From positions 7,812,001-7,876,000 of the forward strand of contig NZ_FYEY01000001.1 of NCBI RefSeq assembly GCF_900187385.1: a stretch of 64,000 bases of DNA, written 5' to 3'. Numbering within the stretch: the stretch's first letter is position 1; each line of letters opens with the position of its first letter. Below are positions 1 to 7,825 of this stretch, piece after piece. The translations under genes and the position numbers were made by a program. Below the pieces are notes generated by a model that was given only the letters and a program-made list of their open reading frames with translations, was not told the origin of the DNA and made no database searches. Origin of the DNA: Streptomyces sp. 2114.4 (GTDB lineage: Bacteria > Actinomycetota > Actinomycetes > Streptomycetales > Streptomycetaceae).

Positions 1-293
1 GGGGCTTGCCCGGGACGTGCCCGGGGCCTCCGAAACCGTCCGCGGACCCGGCCAAGTGCCCGGTTATCGGGCGCCACCTGCCGTTTTTCGACAAACACGG
101 CGCTGCGCCGGGACATCCGTTGACGCGGTGGGTGCCGCGGTGTGATGGTACGGCGGCCTGGGTCATGGACATGCCGTTCTCGCCCCGTGCTGACGCCGCC
201 CCACGTGGCCGAGGCCGGCCCAACGAGACGCCGCCACGGCCCGGCGCTCCACCAGAACCTCCGTCGGTAGCACTCCCTACCCCTCAAGGAGCC

Positions 294-2102
294 ATGGTGT
301 TACGAAGACTCGCGGTGGCCGGCGTCGCCCTCGCCGCCACCCTCCAAGCCGCCGTGCTGACCCTCGCCCCCACCGCCGCGGCCGCCTCGCAGGCCGGCCC
401 GCCGCTCCATCCGCCCGGCACGGCGATACCGGCCGTCGACCGGGCCGCGCACCACGGCCCGGCCACCGCCCGCACCCGGGCCGCCGACGCCCCCGACATC
501 GATGTGGCCAAGGTCCAGGCGCACCTGACCGAGCTGAATGCCATCGCCACCCGCAACGGCGGCACCCGCAAATCCAGCGGCCAGGGCTACCGCGACTCGG
601 TCGCCTACGCCAAGGCCAAGCTCCAGGCGGCCGGTTACACCGTCACCGAGCAGCCCTGCACCTCCGGCTGCGCCACCGGGGCCGGGCCCAACCTGATCGC
701 CGAATGGCCGCAGGGCGACGCCACCAAGGTGTACATGTTCGGCTCCCATCTCGACAGCGTCGGGGCGGGGCCCGGCATCAACGACAACGGCTCCGGCTCC
801 GCCGCGCTGCTGGAGACGGCACTCACCCTCGCCCAGCAGCACCCCGCCATGGCGGCCCGTGCCCGGTTCGCCTGGTGGACCGACGAGGAACAGGGCCTCA
901 ACGGCTCCGACTTCTACGTCAACTCCCTCCCCTCCACCGAGCGGTCGAAGATCAAGGCGTACTACAACTTCGACATGATCGCCTCGCTCAACGGCGGCTA
1001 CTTCATCAACCACCTGACCTCGGCGGCCGCCCAGCCGATGAAGGCGTACTGGGACTCCCTGGGCCTCCAGCCCGAGGAGAACACCGAGGGGGCGGGCCGC
1101 TCCGACGACTACTCCTTCGAGCAGGCGGGCATCCCCACCTCCGGATATGCGATGGGCGCCAGTGCCCGGAAGACCTCCGCGCAGGCGGCCAAGTGGGGCG
1201 GCACCGCCAGCCGCGCCTACGACTCCTGCTACCACCAGTCCTGCGACACCACCAGCAACATCAACACCACCGGACTGAACCACAGCGTCGACGGCATCGC
1301 CGCCACCCTGTGGAAGCTCGCCGTCGCCGACACCACCCCGGCGAACGACTTCTCCCTGACCGCCGGCCCCGCCACCGGCAGCGTGGACCCCGGCGGCTCG
1401 GTCACCAGCACCCTCTCCACGGCCACCACCAGCGGGTCCCCGCAGACGGTGGCCCTGTCGGCCTCGGGCGCTCCGGCCGGTGTGACCGTCTCCTTCAGCC
1501 CCGCCTCGGTGACCTCCGGCGGCAGCTCCACCATGACCCTCGCCACGACATCGAGCGCGCCGCCCGGCACCTACACCCTCACCGTCACCGGCACCGGGTC
1601 CGTCACCCACAGCACGCCGTACACCCTGACGATCAAGGGCACCGGAGGCTGCACCGCCCAACAGCTGCTCGTCAACGGCGGATTCGAGAACGGCACCACT
1701 CCCTGGACGGGCGACACCGGGGCGATCGGCGCCCAGGCGGGCCAGTCCGCCCACAGCGGCAGCAGGTTCGCCTGGCTCGGCGGCTACGGCTCCGCCGCCA
1801 CCGACACTCTCAACCAGTCGGTGACCGTGCCCGCCGGATGCGGCAAGGCGACCTTGACCTACTGGCTGCACATCGACACCGAGGAGACCGACCGGGTCGC
1901 CTACGACACCTTCAAGGTCAAGGTGGGCAGCACCACCTTGACGACCCTCTCCAACACCGCGGCATCGAGCGGCTACACCCAGCGGACCCTGGACCTGACC
2001 CCCTACCTCGGACAGCGGATCACCCTGACCTTCACCGCCACCGAGGACTCCAGCCTGCAGACCAGCTTCGTCATCGACGACGCCACCCTGCAGACCGGCT
2101 GA
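294..2102 (+). CDS. Secreted M28-family zinc aminopeptidase with C-terminal beta-sandwich domains
   Basis: Exported metallo-aminopeptidase that would release N-terminal residues from extracellular peptides. The start is the ATG at 294, just after AAGGAG (286-291). It opens a signal peptide (Arg-Arg, hydrophobic core, Ala-rich cleavage area near residue 30). The same frame is open back to base 6, but that part is not protein-like. M28 metal ligands are visible: H152 in GSHLDS, D164 in INDNGSG, E198/E199 in TDEEQG, D227 in NFDM and H330 in LNHS. After the peptidase domain (about residues 75-345) come an Ig-like Thr/Ser-rich segment (about 350-450) and a jelly-roll, carbohydrate-binding-like segment (about 455-602). 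It resembles Streptomyces griseus aminopeptidase with extra binding modules. The fold is confident; the substrate is not known. Confidence 0.9.
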   Translation: MVLRRLAVAGVALAATLQAAVLTLAPTAAAASQAGPPLHPPGTAIPAVDRAAHHGPATARTRAADAPDIDVAKVQAHLTELNAIATRNGGTRKSSGQGYRDSVAYAKAKLQAAGYTVTEQPCTSGCATGAGPNLIAEWPQGDATKVYMFGSHLDSVGAGPGINDNGSGSAALLETALTLAQQHPAMAARARFAWWTDEEQGLNGSDFYVNSLPSTERSKIKAYYNFDMIASLNGGYFINHLTSAAAQPMKAYWDSLGLQPEENTEGAGRSDDYSFEQAGIPTSGYAMGASARKTSAQAAKWGGTASRAYDSCYHQSCDTTSNINTTGLNHSVDGIAATLWKLAVADTTPANDFSLTAGPATGSVDPGGSVTSTLSTATTSGSPQTVALSASGAPAGVTVSFSPASVTSGGSSTMTLATTSSAPPGTYTLTVTGTGSVTHSTPYTLTIKGTGGCTAQQLLVNGGFENGTTPWTGDTGAIGAQAGQSAHSGSRFAWLGGYGSAATDTLNQSVTVPAGCGKATLTYWLHIDTEETDRVAYDTFKVKVGSTTLTTLSNTAASSGYTQRTLDLTPYLGQRITLTFTATEDSSLQTSFVIDDATLQTG

Positions 2103-2110
2103 CCGACGGC

Positions 2111-2147
2111 CCGGAGGGGCGGGGCGGAATCCGGCTCGCCCCTCCGG
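2111..2147 (+). terminator. Rho-independent-type hairpin after the aminopeptidase
   Basis: An 11-bp perfect inverted repeat (CCGGAGGGGCG at 2111-2121, complement at 2137-2147) starts 8 bases after the stop codon. It lies between two convergent genes, so it could end transcription from both sides. There is no strong T-run, as is usual in Streptomyces. Confidence 0.6.
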
Positions 2148-2169
2148 TGCCACCTATGCCGGCGCCACG

Positions 2170-2490
2170 TCAGGTCGTCTCGTCCGTCGCGTAGCAGGAG
2201 GCGGTGTAACGGTCCCGGTCGCCGGTGGGCGTCCAGCCGGTACCCCTACCGGGGCCGGCGAGTTCGAAGCCACTGTCGCGCAGTTGCGCGACGAGGGAGG
2301 CGGCGGGGAAGTCGCTGCCGTTCGGGGCCTCTTCGACGGGCCACAGCGTGACGAGCAGGGCTTCGGTGTCGCCGGTGTCGGGTTCGCTGTCGAGGCTGGC
2401 GACTTCGAGGTGCCAGCGGCCGTTGCGCACAAAAGCCTCGGCACGGTAGACGGCCCGTGCGGCCGGGGCATTCTGATGGGTCTCGGTCAT
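2170..2490 (-). CDS. Hypothetical protein, 106 aa
   Basis: Short soluble protein that I do not recognise. It starts with MTETHQ at 2490, preceded by AGGAG about 10 bases upstream. The composition is normal for a folded protein: alternating hydrophobic strands such as WHLEVASLDS and LLVTLWPVE, then a C-terminal part ending RYTASCYATDETT. There is no signal peptide or membrane segment. A longer open frame runs upstream to 3192 but overlaps the DUF1206 gene and looks like a shadow. The gene is convergent with the aminopeptidase. It is separated by about 150 bases from the DUF1206 gene on the same strand, so joint transcription is possible but unproven. Confidence 0.6.
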   Translation of the reverse strand: MTETHQNAPAARAVYRAEAFVRNGRWHLEVASLDSEPDTGDTEALLVTLWPVEEAPNGSDFPAASLVAQLRDSGFELAGPGRGTGWTPTGDRDRYTASCYATDETT

Positions 2491-2641
2491 CCGAAGAGAG
2501 CTCCTGACGTGCAGTGGGATGTGTCGTGGGGCGGAGTGTGTCGTGGGGTGCGGGCGGTCCGTGGAGTGGAGGTGTGTCGTGGGGTAGCTGTGCGGGACTT
2601 GCGGAGAGGATTCCGGGGACGTGGGGGCAGGCCTCGCAGGA

Positions 2642-3484
2642 TCAGACGTCCCGCCAGCGGGCCATCGCGCACGAGAAGGCACCGAACAGCGCCAGACCCG
2701 CGGCGATCGCGGCCAGCAGCCAGGGACCGGCCGGGGTGTGGGCGAAGGAACGGAGCGTATCGTCCATGCCTTTGGCGCGGCCGGGGTCGTAGGCGACCGC
2801 GGCCTTGACGACGTAGACGCCGGCGAGCGTGAACACGCCACCGCGGGCGATGCCACCCGAGACGCCGAGCACATCGACACCGCGCCGGGTGGACCGTGAC
2901 ATGCCGCTCCTGTTGAGGTGCTTGTGGAACCTGCGCAGAATGGCCCGCACCGTGATCCAGACTCCGGCCACGGCAATGCCCACCCCCGCGGCGGCCACCA
3001 GCCAGGGGCCGCCGGGCAGCTCCAGCGCCGTGGCCGTGGCGTCCCGGGACTGCTGGTCGCTCGACCCGCTTCCGCTGCCCTTCGTCCCCGCCGCGAAGGA
3101 CAGCACGGAGAAGGACACCACGGCGTAGAAGACGCAACGGAAGAGCGACAACAGTCGCGTTCCGGCCTTGTGCCCGTCGGGCCCTGCCGCACCGAAGGCC
3201 GCCTCGGACAGGCGCCACAGCGCCATCCCGGCCAGTCCCAGACCGAGCGCCCATATCAGCACGCCGCCGAACGGCCGGGCGGCGATCTCCGCCAGCGCTC
3301 CGCCCCGGTCGGCCTGCTCACCGGGGTCGCCGATCGCGATCCGCAGCGCCAGTACCCCTACGAGGAGGTAGATCACGCCGCGGGCCGCGAACCCACCGCG
3401 TGCCGCGGCCCGGACCGCCGAGCCGCGCGCGGCGCGACGGGCGGTGCGTCGTCCGATGTGCGGTACCGCAAGAGTCGATGGCAT
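2642..3484 (-). CDS. DUF1206 integral membrane protein
   Basis: Multi-pass membrane protein of the DUF1206 family, 280 aa. It starts at MPSTLAVPHIG (3484) with TCTGGAGG 6-7 bases upstream. The sequence shows the family's threefold pattern: three similar units, each with two hydrophobic helices (first unit ARGGFAARGVIYLLVGVLAL followed by GGVLIWALGLGLAGMALWRL). Charged linkers separate the units and an Arg-rich N-terminus precedes them. The function is unknown; members recur beside general-stress genes in actinobacteria, and this copy lies beside a SpoIIE phosphatase and near a SigB/F/G sigma gene. Its upstream region carries two exact copies of an 18-base sequence (see the repeat at 3502-3579). 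Confidence 0.85.
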   Translation of the reverse strand: MPSTLAVPHIGRRTARRAARGSAVRAAARGGFAARGVIYLLVGVLALRIAIGDPGEQADRGGALAEIAARPFGGVLIWALGLGLAGMALWRLSEAAFGAAGPDGHKAGTRLLSLFRCVFYAVVSFSVLSFAAGTKGSGSGSSDQQSRDATATALELPGGPWLVAAAGVGIAVAGVWITVRAILRRFHKHLNRSGMSRSTRRGVDVLGVSGGIARGGVFTLAGVYVVKAAVAYDPGRAKGMDDTLRSFAHTPAGPWLLAAIAAGLALFGAFSCAMARWRDV

Positions 3485-3501
3485 GTGTGACCTCCAGAGG
3501 G

Positions 3502-3579
3502 CTTCTGCCCCGCCGTCGGGGGCGCACCCGGCCGGTCTCCAGGACCGACGAGAGCGGAATACTTCTGCCCCGCCGTCGG
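3502..3579. repeat. Pair of 18-bp direct repeats, exactly 60 bp apart
   Basis: CTTCTGCCCCGCCGTCGG occurs at 3502-3519 and again at 3562-3579. Both copies lie in the leader of the minus-strand DUF1206 gene; the nearer copy ends 17 bases before its start codon. The exact 60-base phase and perfect identity suggest either a small duplication or a paired regulator site. Confidence 0.7.
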
Positions 3580-3637
3580 CGACACACTCCGGTCGCCGCA
3601 AGCCAGGAGACCCCTGGCGCGTGGCGGCCCCGGCGTT

Positions 3638-4954
3638 TCACAGGACGTCTCTGGTGGGTGTGCTCCAGGGGGTGGCCAGGGGCGGGTCTTCGGTGGTGTG
3701 CTCCGGGAGCCCGGCGAGGGCTTCGACCCGGGCTGGGCGGTAGGGGGTGGGGCCGTTCCACTCCAGCAGCAGGACCGTGGCATCGTCGTTGAGCCGGCCG
3801 CCGTGGTAGGCCAGATGACGCCTGATCAGGCGCCGCAGGGTCTCCGGGACGGGCAGCCCGTCGGCGTGGTGCTGGATGAGGAAGTCCGTGAAGCCCGCCA
3901 GGCCGAATTCCCGGCCTTCGTGGTTACGGGCTTCGGTGATGCCGTCGGTGTAGAGCAGCAGGCGGTCGCCGGGCTCCAGCTGTTCTCGGACCACGGTGGG
4001 CGGCAGGCCCAGATCGGTGCCCATGGGAGGGGCGGGCGGGCAGGTCAGGCTCAGGGCGGTGCGGCCCTTGCGGATGATGACCGGTGGAGGGTGTCCGACG
4101 CTGGTCCAGGTCAGCAGCCCGGTCCCGGTGTTCAGCTCGGCCAGAATGCCCGTGGCGTAGCGGCTGCACCCGAACTGTTCCACCAGCGCGTCTTCCACGG
4201 CTTCGGCGATCTGCAGGATTCCTGGGCTCTGCCGGCGCCGGTTGCGGCTGGCGGCGACCGCGAGGCTCGCTGTCAGCCCGGCGGCCGTGTCGTGGCCCAT
4301 GGCGTCGAAGAGTGCCAGGTGCACGGTCTCCCCGGCGATGGCGTAGTCGAAGACATCGCCGCTGACCTCATAGGCGGGCTCCATCACCGCACTGACCAGC
4401 ACCCGGTCGGTGGCGAAGGTCCTCGGCGGCATGATGCGCCACTCCATCTCCGCGGCCACATTCATCCTCCGGCGCCGCACCAGCCGGGCATAGGTGTCGC
4501 TCGCCCCCCGTTTGCTGACGATCATCAGCGCGATCAGCCCGGCGAGGTTGCGCAGATCCAGGGCCGCCTGGGAGTCCATCTCCGTGCCCGGGGGGCCGGA
4601 GGCGCGCAGCACGCCCAGTCGCTCGGTGCCGTCGAGCAACGGAACCCACCACTGCTCGGCCCCGGGGGTGGGGCTCGCGACAATGGCCCCGGTCTGAAAC
4701 GCCCGCCCGGCGAGGGTGCCTTCCATGCGCACCACGTCCGGCGGTGCCTCCGGGCCGCCGCCGGCACCGGGCCCCTCACCGGCAAGCAGGCACAGCACTT
4801 CCTGCTGCAGATCGGCCAGGTAGATCAGCACCCCCGGCCAGCCGACCCGGGCCGCGTGCTTGACGACCAGGTCCGGCACCTGCTCCAGCGTGATCACGTG
4901 ACTGGCGGTGATCAGGTCACCCAGCATCCGGGCCCGGGCAGCTGCACTGCTCAT
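3638..4954 (-). CDS. GAF-like plus PP2C/SpoIIE serine phosphatase
   Basis: Cytoplasmic phosphatase of the SpoIIE/RsbU type, 438 aa. Such enzymes dephosphorylate anti-anti-sigma proteins and so release alternative sigma factors. Residues about 15-165 form a GAF-like sensor domain. Residues about 195-415 form the PP2C domain with family hallmarks: EVSGDVFDY (metal-binding Asp), LFDAMGHDTAAG, SVGHPPPV, LLLYTDGITEARN and LNDDATVLLLE. The start at 4954 has GGAGAGG about 7 bases upstream. No anti-sigma kinase or antagonist gene is adjacent, so its partner lies elsewhere. The closeness to the sigma gene at 6242 suggests, but does not show, a shared stress pathway. Confidence 0.88.
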   Translation of the reverse strand: MSSAAARARMLGDLITASHVITLEQVPDLVVKHAARVGWPGVLIYLADLQQEVLCLLAGEGPGAGGGPEAPPDVVRMEGTLAGRAFQTGAIVASPTPGAEQWWVPLLDGTERLGVLRASGPPGTEMDSQAALDLRNLAGLIALMIVSKRGASDTYARLVRRRRMNVAAEMEWRIMPPRTFATDRVLVSAVMEPAYEVSGDVFDYAIAGETVHLALFDAMGHDTAAGLTASLAVAASRNRRRQSPGILQIAEAVEDALVEQFGCSRYATGILAELNTGTGLLTWTSVGHPPPVIIRKGRTALSLTCPPAPPMGTDLGLPPTVVREQLEPGDRLLLYTDGITEARNHEGREFGLAGFTDFLIQHHADGLPVPETLRRLIRRHLAYHGGRLNDDATVLLLEWNGPTPYRPARVEALAGLPEHTTEDPPLATPWSTPTRDVL

Positions 4955-5109
4955 TCAGGCACCTCTCCTCGGGTTGCGGCTCGCAGAGCCTTCGCCCCGT
5001 GGGCTGTCCATGTCGTGGCACCGTCGGTCGCCCCTGCTCCCGGCGGCGATGCTTGTCTCTCGATAGTGACACCGAGAGGGAGCATGCCGAGCACGACACC
5101 GCGGTGTGC

Positions 5110-6003
5110 CTACCGCACCATGCGGGCAATCGCTCCGATTTCCAGCGCCACGTAGAGGGCGCCATCAGCTCCGAAGGCCAGGCCGTGCGGTTCCGAAGCG
5201 GGGCTCGGGAGGTCGTACTCCTCGATATGGCCGTCGGGAGTGATGGATCCGATGCGGCCCGCGCCCCATTCGGTGAACCAGCAGTCACCGGCCGGGCCGG
5301 CGACGATGGCATGGGGCCGGGACGCCGGGTCCGGCAGCGGGAACTCGTCGATCCGGCCCTGCGTGGTGATACGGCCGATCCGGCCGGCGCCTATCTCGAC
5401 GAACCAGAGCGCGCCGTCCGCTCCGCAGGTGATGCCGACCGGTGCGGCGTTCGCGGTCGGCAGCGAGTGGAGGGTGAGGTCGCCCTCGAAACCGAGGCGA
5501 CCGATCGCGTCTGCCTGGTTGAGGGTGAACCACAGGGCTTCATCGGGGCCGGTCGTGATGGCTGAGGGGAAGGCGCCGCGCAGGTGCAGTGGGAACTCCG
5601 TCACCCGGCCGTCCGTGTCGATACGCCCGATGCGGTCGGTGTGCAGCTGGGTGAACCACAGGGCGCCGTCGCCGGCGGCCACGATCCCGAAGGGGCCGCT
5701 GCCGGAACTCGGGAGGGGGAACGAGGTCGCCTTCCCGTCCACGGTGATCCGTCCGATCCGATGGTCCTGGCTACGCGTGAACCACAGCGCCCCATCGGGC
5801 CCCGAGGTGATGAGGGAGGGGCCGCAGCCGGCGGAGTCGAGTGGATGGCGATCGAGCTGCCCGCCCGGTGCCAGCCGGGCGATCTCCCCGGCGTGGACCA
5901 GGGTGCACCACAGCGCATCATCGGGGCCCAGGGTGAGGGCATAGGGACCTGAGCTGGCGTCGGAGACCGGGATCTCCTCGAACGAAATGGCGCGGCGGGA
6001 CAT
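5110..6003 (-). CDS. vgb: Virginiamycin B lyase-like beta-propeller (streptogramin lyase)
   Basis: 297-aa protein built almost entirely of about seven blades with the repeating signature GPDGALWFT...RIGRI, the fold and length of virginiamycin B lyase (Vgb, about 299 aa). Vgb linearises type B streptogramins by Mg-dependent C-O elimination. Candidate active-site residues by position are H231 (RPHAIV), E271 and H273 (SEPHGL) and E288, close to the H228/E268/H270/E284 set I recall for Vgb. There is no signal peptide, so it is cytoplasmic. The starting ATG at 6003 has only a weak purine-rich site upstream. It is a single gene between a phosphatase and a divergent sigma factor. It could be antibiotic inactivation or self-protection, but many Vgb-like propellers have not been tested for activity. 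Confidence 0.82.
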   Translation of the reverse strand: MSRRAISFEEIPVSDASSGPYALTLGPDDALWCTLVHAGEIARLAPGGQLDRHPLDSAGCGPSLITSGPDGALWFTRSQDHRIGRITVDGKATSFPLPSSGSGPFGIVAAGDGALWFTQLHTDRIGRIDTDGRVTEFPLHLRGAFPSAITTGPDEALWFTLNQADAIGRLGFEGDLTLHSLPTANAAPVGITCGADGALWFVEIGAGRIGRITTQGRIDEFPLPDPASRPHAIVAGPAGDCWFTEWGAGRIGSITPDGHIEEYDLPSPASEPHGLAFGADGALYVALEIGAIARMVR

Positions 6004-6034
6004 CGGCGGCTCTTCCCCCAGTGACGCTTATTGC

Positions 6035-6085
6035 TACGATTGTTGCGTTAAGAAGAGGATGGCATGACGGCGTCGCTCACGCAAC
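6035..6085 (+). promoter_or_regulatory. Possible promoter and inverted repeat upstream of the sigma gene
   Basis: A TACGAT -10-like hexamer at about 6035 is followed by GTTGCGT (6042-6048). Its complement ACGCAAC lies at 6079-6085. The 30-base spacer makes a hairpin less likely than a bipartite protein site. No convincing -35 was found. Confidence 0.25.
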
Positions 6086-6241
6086 GGGATTCCGTTCCGA
6101 TCTCCCGCGATTCGCCGAGACCCAGGCCGCGTTCCAGCGGGCCACAATGGACCACGAGCCGCCGGAGGCTGCCTCCTACGGCCGGGCCGGACAAGACAGG
6201 ACGCCCTGACATGCCTGTGGCCGCGGCGGGTAGGGGAGCAG

Positions 6242-7165
6242 GTGACGGGGGCTCAGCAACAGGCGGGAGCCAGCAGCATGAGCAGCAACAGCACCATGAA
6301 CGTGGGAACGGAGTTGGAGACCACCCCGCAGGAGTGTGCCGCGCCGGCCCCGTCGGTGCTGCCGCGGATCCAGGCTCCGCTGCGCGTCGCGCCGTCCGAC
6401 GCACGGGAGTTGTCCAAGCAGTTCCTGCTGCGGCTGCAGGAACTGGAGGAGGGAACCCCCGAGTACCAGTACGCGCGCAACACCCTCATCGAGATGAATC
6501 TCTCCCTGGTGCGCTATGTCGCCCGGCGCTTCTCCAGCCGCCAGGAGTCCATGGAGGACGTCCTGCAGGTGGGCACGATCGGTCTGATCAAGGCGATCGA
6601 CCGCTATGACCCTTCCCGTGACGTGGAGTTCACCACGCTGGCCGTCCCCTACATCCAGGGCGAGATCAAGCGGTTCTTCCGTGACACCACCTGGTCGGTG
6701 CGCGTGCCGCGGCGCCTGCAGGAACTCCGTATCGACCTCGCCCGTGCCAGGGAAGAGCTGGAGAGCGAGGGCAGCCACGAGCCGTCCGTCGCCGAACTTG
6801 CCGCCCGCCTCGATCTGGCGGAGGACGAGGTGGCGGAAGGGCTCGTGGCCAGCAACGGCTACGACAGCGACTCCATAGACCGCCCCGTCCAAGCAGGCGG
6901 CGGCAAGCAGCAGACCACCGGTCTCGTCGCCGACCTCATGGGCGCCGAAGATCCCGCCCTCGCCCTGGCGGAAGACATCCAGGCCCTCAAGCCGCATCTG
7001 GCCGAGCTCGACGACCGCGAACGCACCCTGCTCCAGCTGCGCTTCGGGGAGGAAATGACCCAGTCCGAGATCGGTGCGGAGCTCGGCCTCTCCCAGATGC
7101 ATGTCTCGCGCCTGCTGACCCGCGTGTGCACCACCCTGCGCAAGGGGCTCCTGGCCGGGCGGTGA
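6242..7165 (+). CDS. RNA polymerase sigma factor, SigB/SigF/SigG family
   Basis: Group 3 sigma factor, 307 aa from the GTG at 6242 (GGGGAG 6 bases upstream). An ATG at 6278 with its own GGGAG site is an equally good start. Region 2 is complete (MNLSLVRYVARRF...EDVLQVGTIGLIKAIDRYDPSRDVEFTT). Region 3 (VPRRLQELRIDLARAREEL) and the region 4 helix-turn-helix (MTQSEIGAELGLSQMHVSRLL) are also intact. This pattern is that of the SigB/F/G stress and sporulation factors, which are held by RsbW/SpoIIAB-like anti-sigma kinases. No anti-sigma gene is adjacent. Three SpoIIE-type phosphatases in the same window are plausible upstream activators of such a factor. Confidence 0.92.
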   Translation: MTGAQQQAGASSMSSNSTMNVGTELETTPQECAAPAPSVLPRIQAPLRVAPSDARELSKQFLLRLQELEEGTPEYQYARNTLIEMNLSLVRYVARRFSSRQESMEDVLQVGTIGLIKAIDRYDPSRDVEFTTLAVPYIQGEIKRFFRDTTWSVRVPRRLQELRIDLARAREELESEGSHEPSVAELAARLDLAEDEVAEGLVASNGYDSDSIDRPVQAGGGKQQTTGLVADLMGAEDPALALAEDIQALKPHLAELDDRERTLLQLRFGEEMTQSEIGAELGLSQMHVSRLLTRVCTTLRKGLLAGR

Positions 7166-7233
7166 AGGCACCTGTCGCTGCCGGGACGACGGCTGGGGCA
7201 TACACGCCTGCGGTCCGCGGCCCGGCGGCGGCG

Positions 7234-7653
7234 TCAGCCCGGCTGGCTGCTGTCCTTCATGCTGCCCCAGCCGTGCCAGCGGTCGATCTCGATCCAGGCG
7301 CTGACCCGGCGGCGGTCCCGCTGCGGGTACGGCTTGCCGAGGTACTGCTGTGCCAGCCGGTCGATATCGGCGAGCCCTTCGTCGTCACGGAGTGCGGCGA
7401 CACGGCCGATGATGCTGAGGTGCGTGTACCAGTTGCCCTCGTCCAGCACGGTCAGCGTGACGCGGGGGTCGTTGCGGACGTGCTCCAGCCGCTTGCGGCC
7501 CTCATCCATGTTGACCAGGATCCGGCCGTCGTCCCAGAGGTACCAGGTGGGCGTGGACACCGGCTGCCCATCCGGCCGCAGCGTCGTGATGACGGCCGGA
7601 TTCGGCTTGCTCAACAGGGTGGTTGCCTCATCGGGAAGCGGTGGTTTCGACAT
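7234..7653 (-). CDS. PPOX-class F420-dependent oxidoreductase
   Basis: 139-aa split-barrel flavin/deazaflavin enzyme of the PPOX/TIGR03618 type. It starts with MSKPPLPDEATTLL; GAGGAG lies 8 bases upstream of the ATG at 7653. The characteristic string PAVITTLRPDGQPVSTPTWYLWDDGRILVNM is followed by RKRLEHVRNDPRVTLTV and YTHLSIIGRV. It ends with the conserved WHGWGS region. Members bind F420 (or FMN/heme) and reduce small organic substrates in the cytoplasm. The substrate cannot be told from the sequence. It is convergent with the sigma gene and stands alone. Confidence 0.88.
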   Translation of the reverse strand: MSKPPLPDEATTLLSKPNPAVITTLRPDGQPVSTPTWYLWDDGRILVNMDEGRKRLEHVRNDPRVTLTVLDEGNWYTHLSIIGRVAALRDDEGLADIDRLAQQYLGKPYPQRDRRRVSAWIEIDRWHGWGSMKDSSQPG

Positions 7654-7825
7654 GCGAAGCGCTCCTCAGTACGTGCGTACGGTGCTGTGGGCCGTTCGGG
7701 TCGGCAGGTGAAGACGGTGCCGTTAGGGCGTGTCGATCAGGCACACCCACACGATCGACCGTACTCAGCTCATACCGGTTCCCGCCTCCCGGGGCGCCGC
7801 CACATCGCACACCCCGGGGGTGCTC

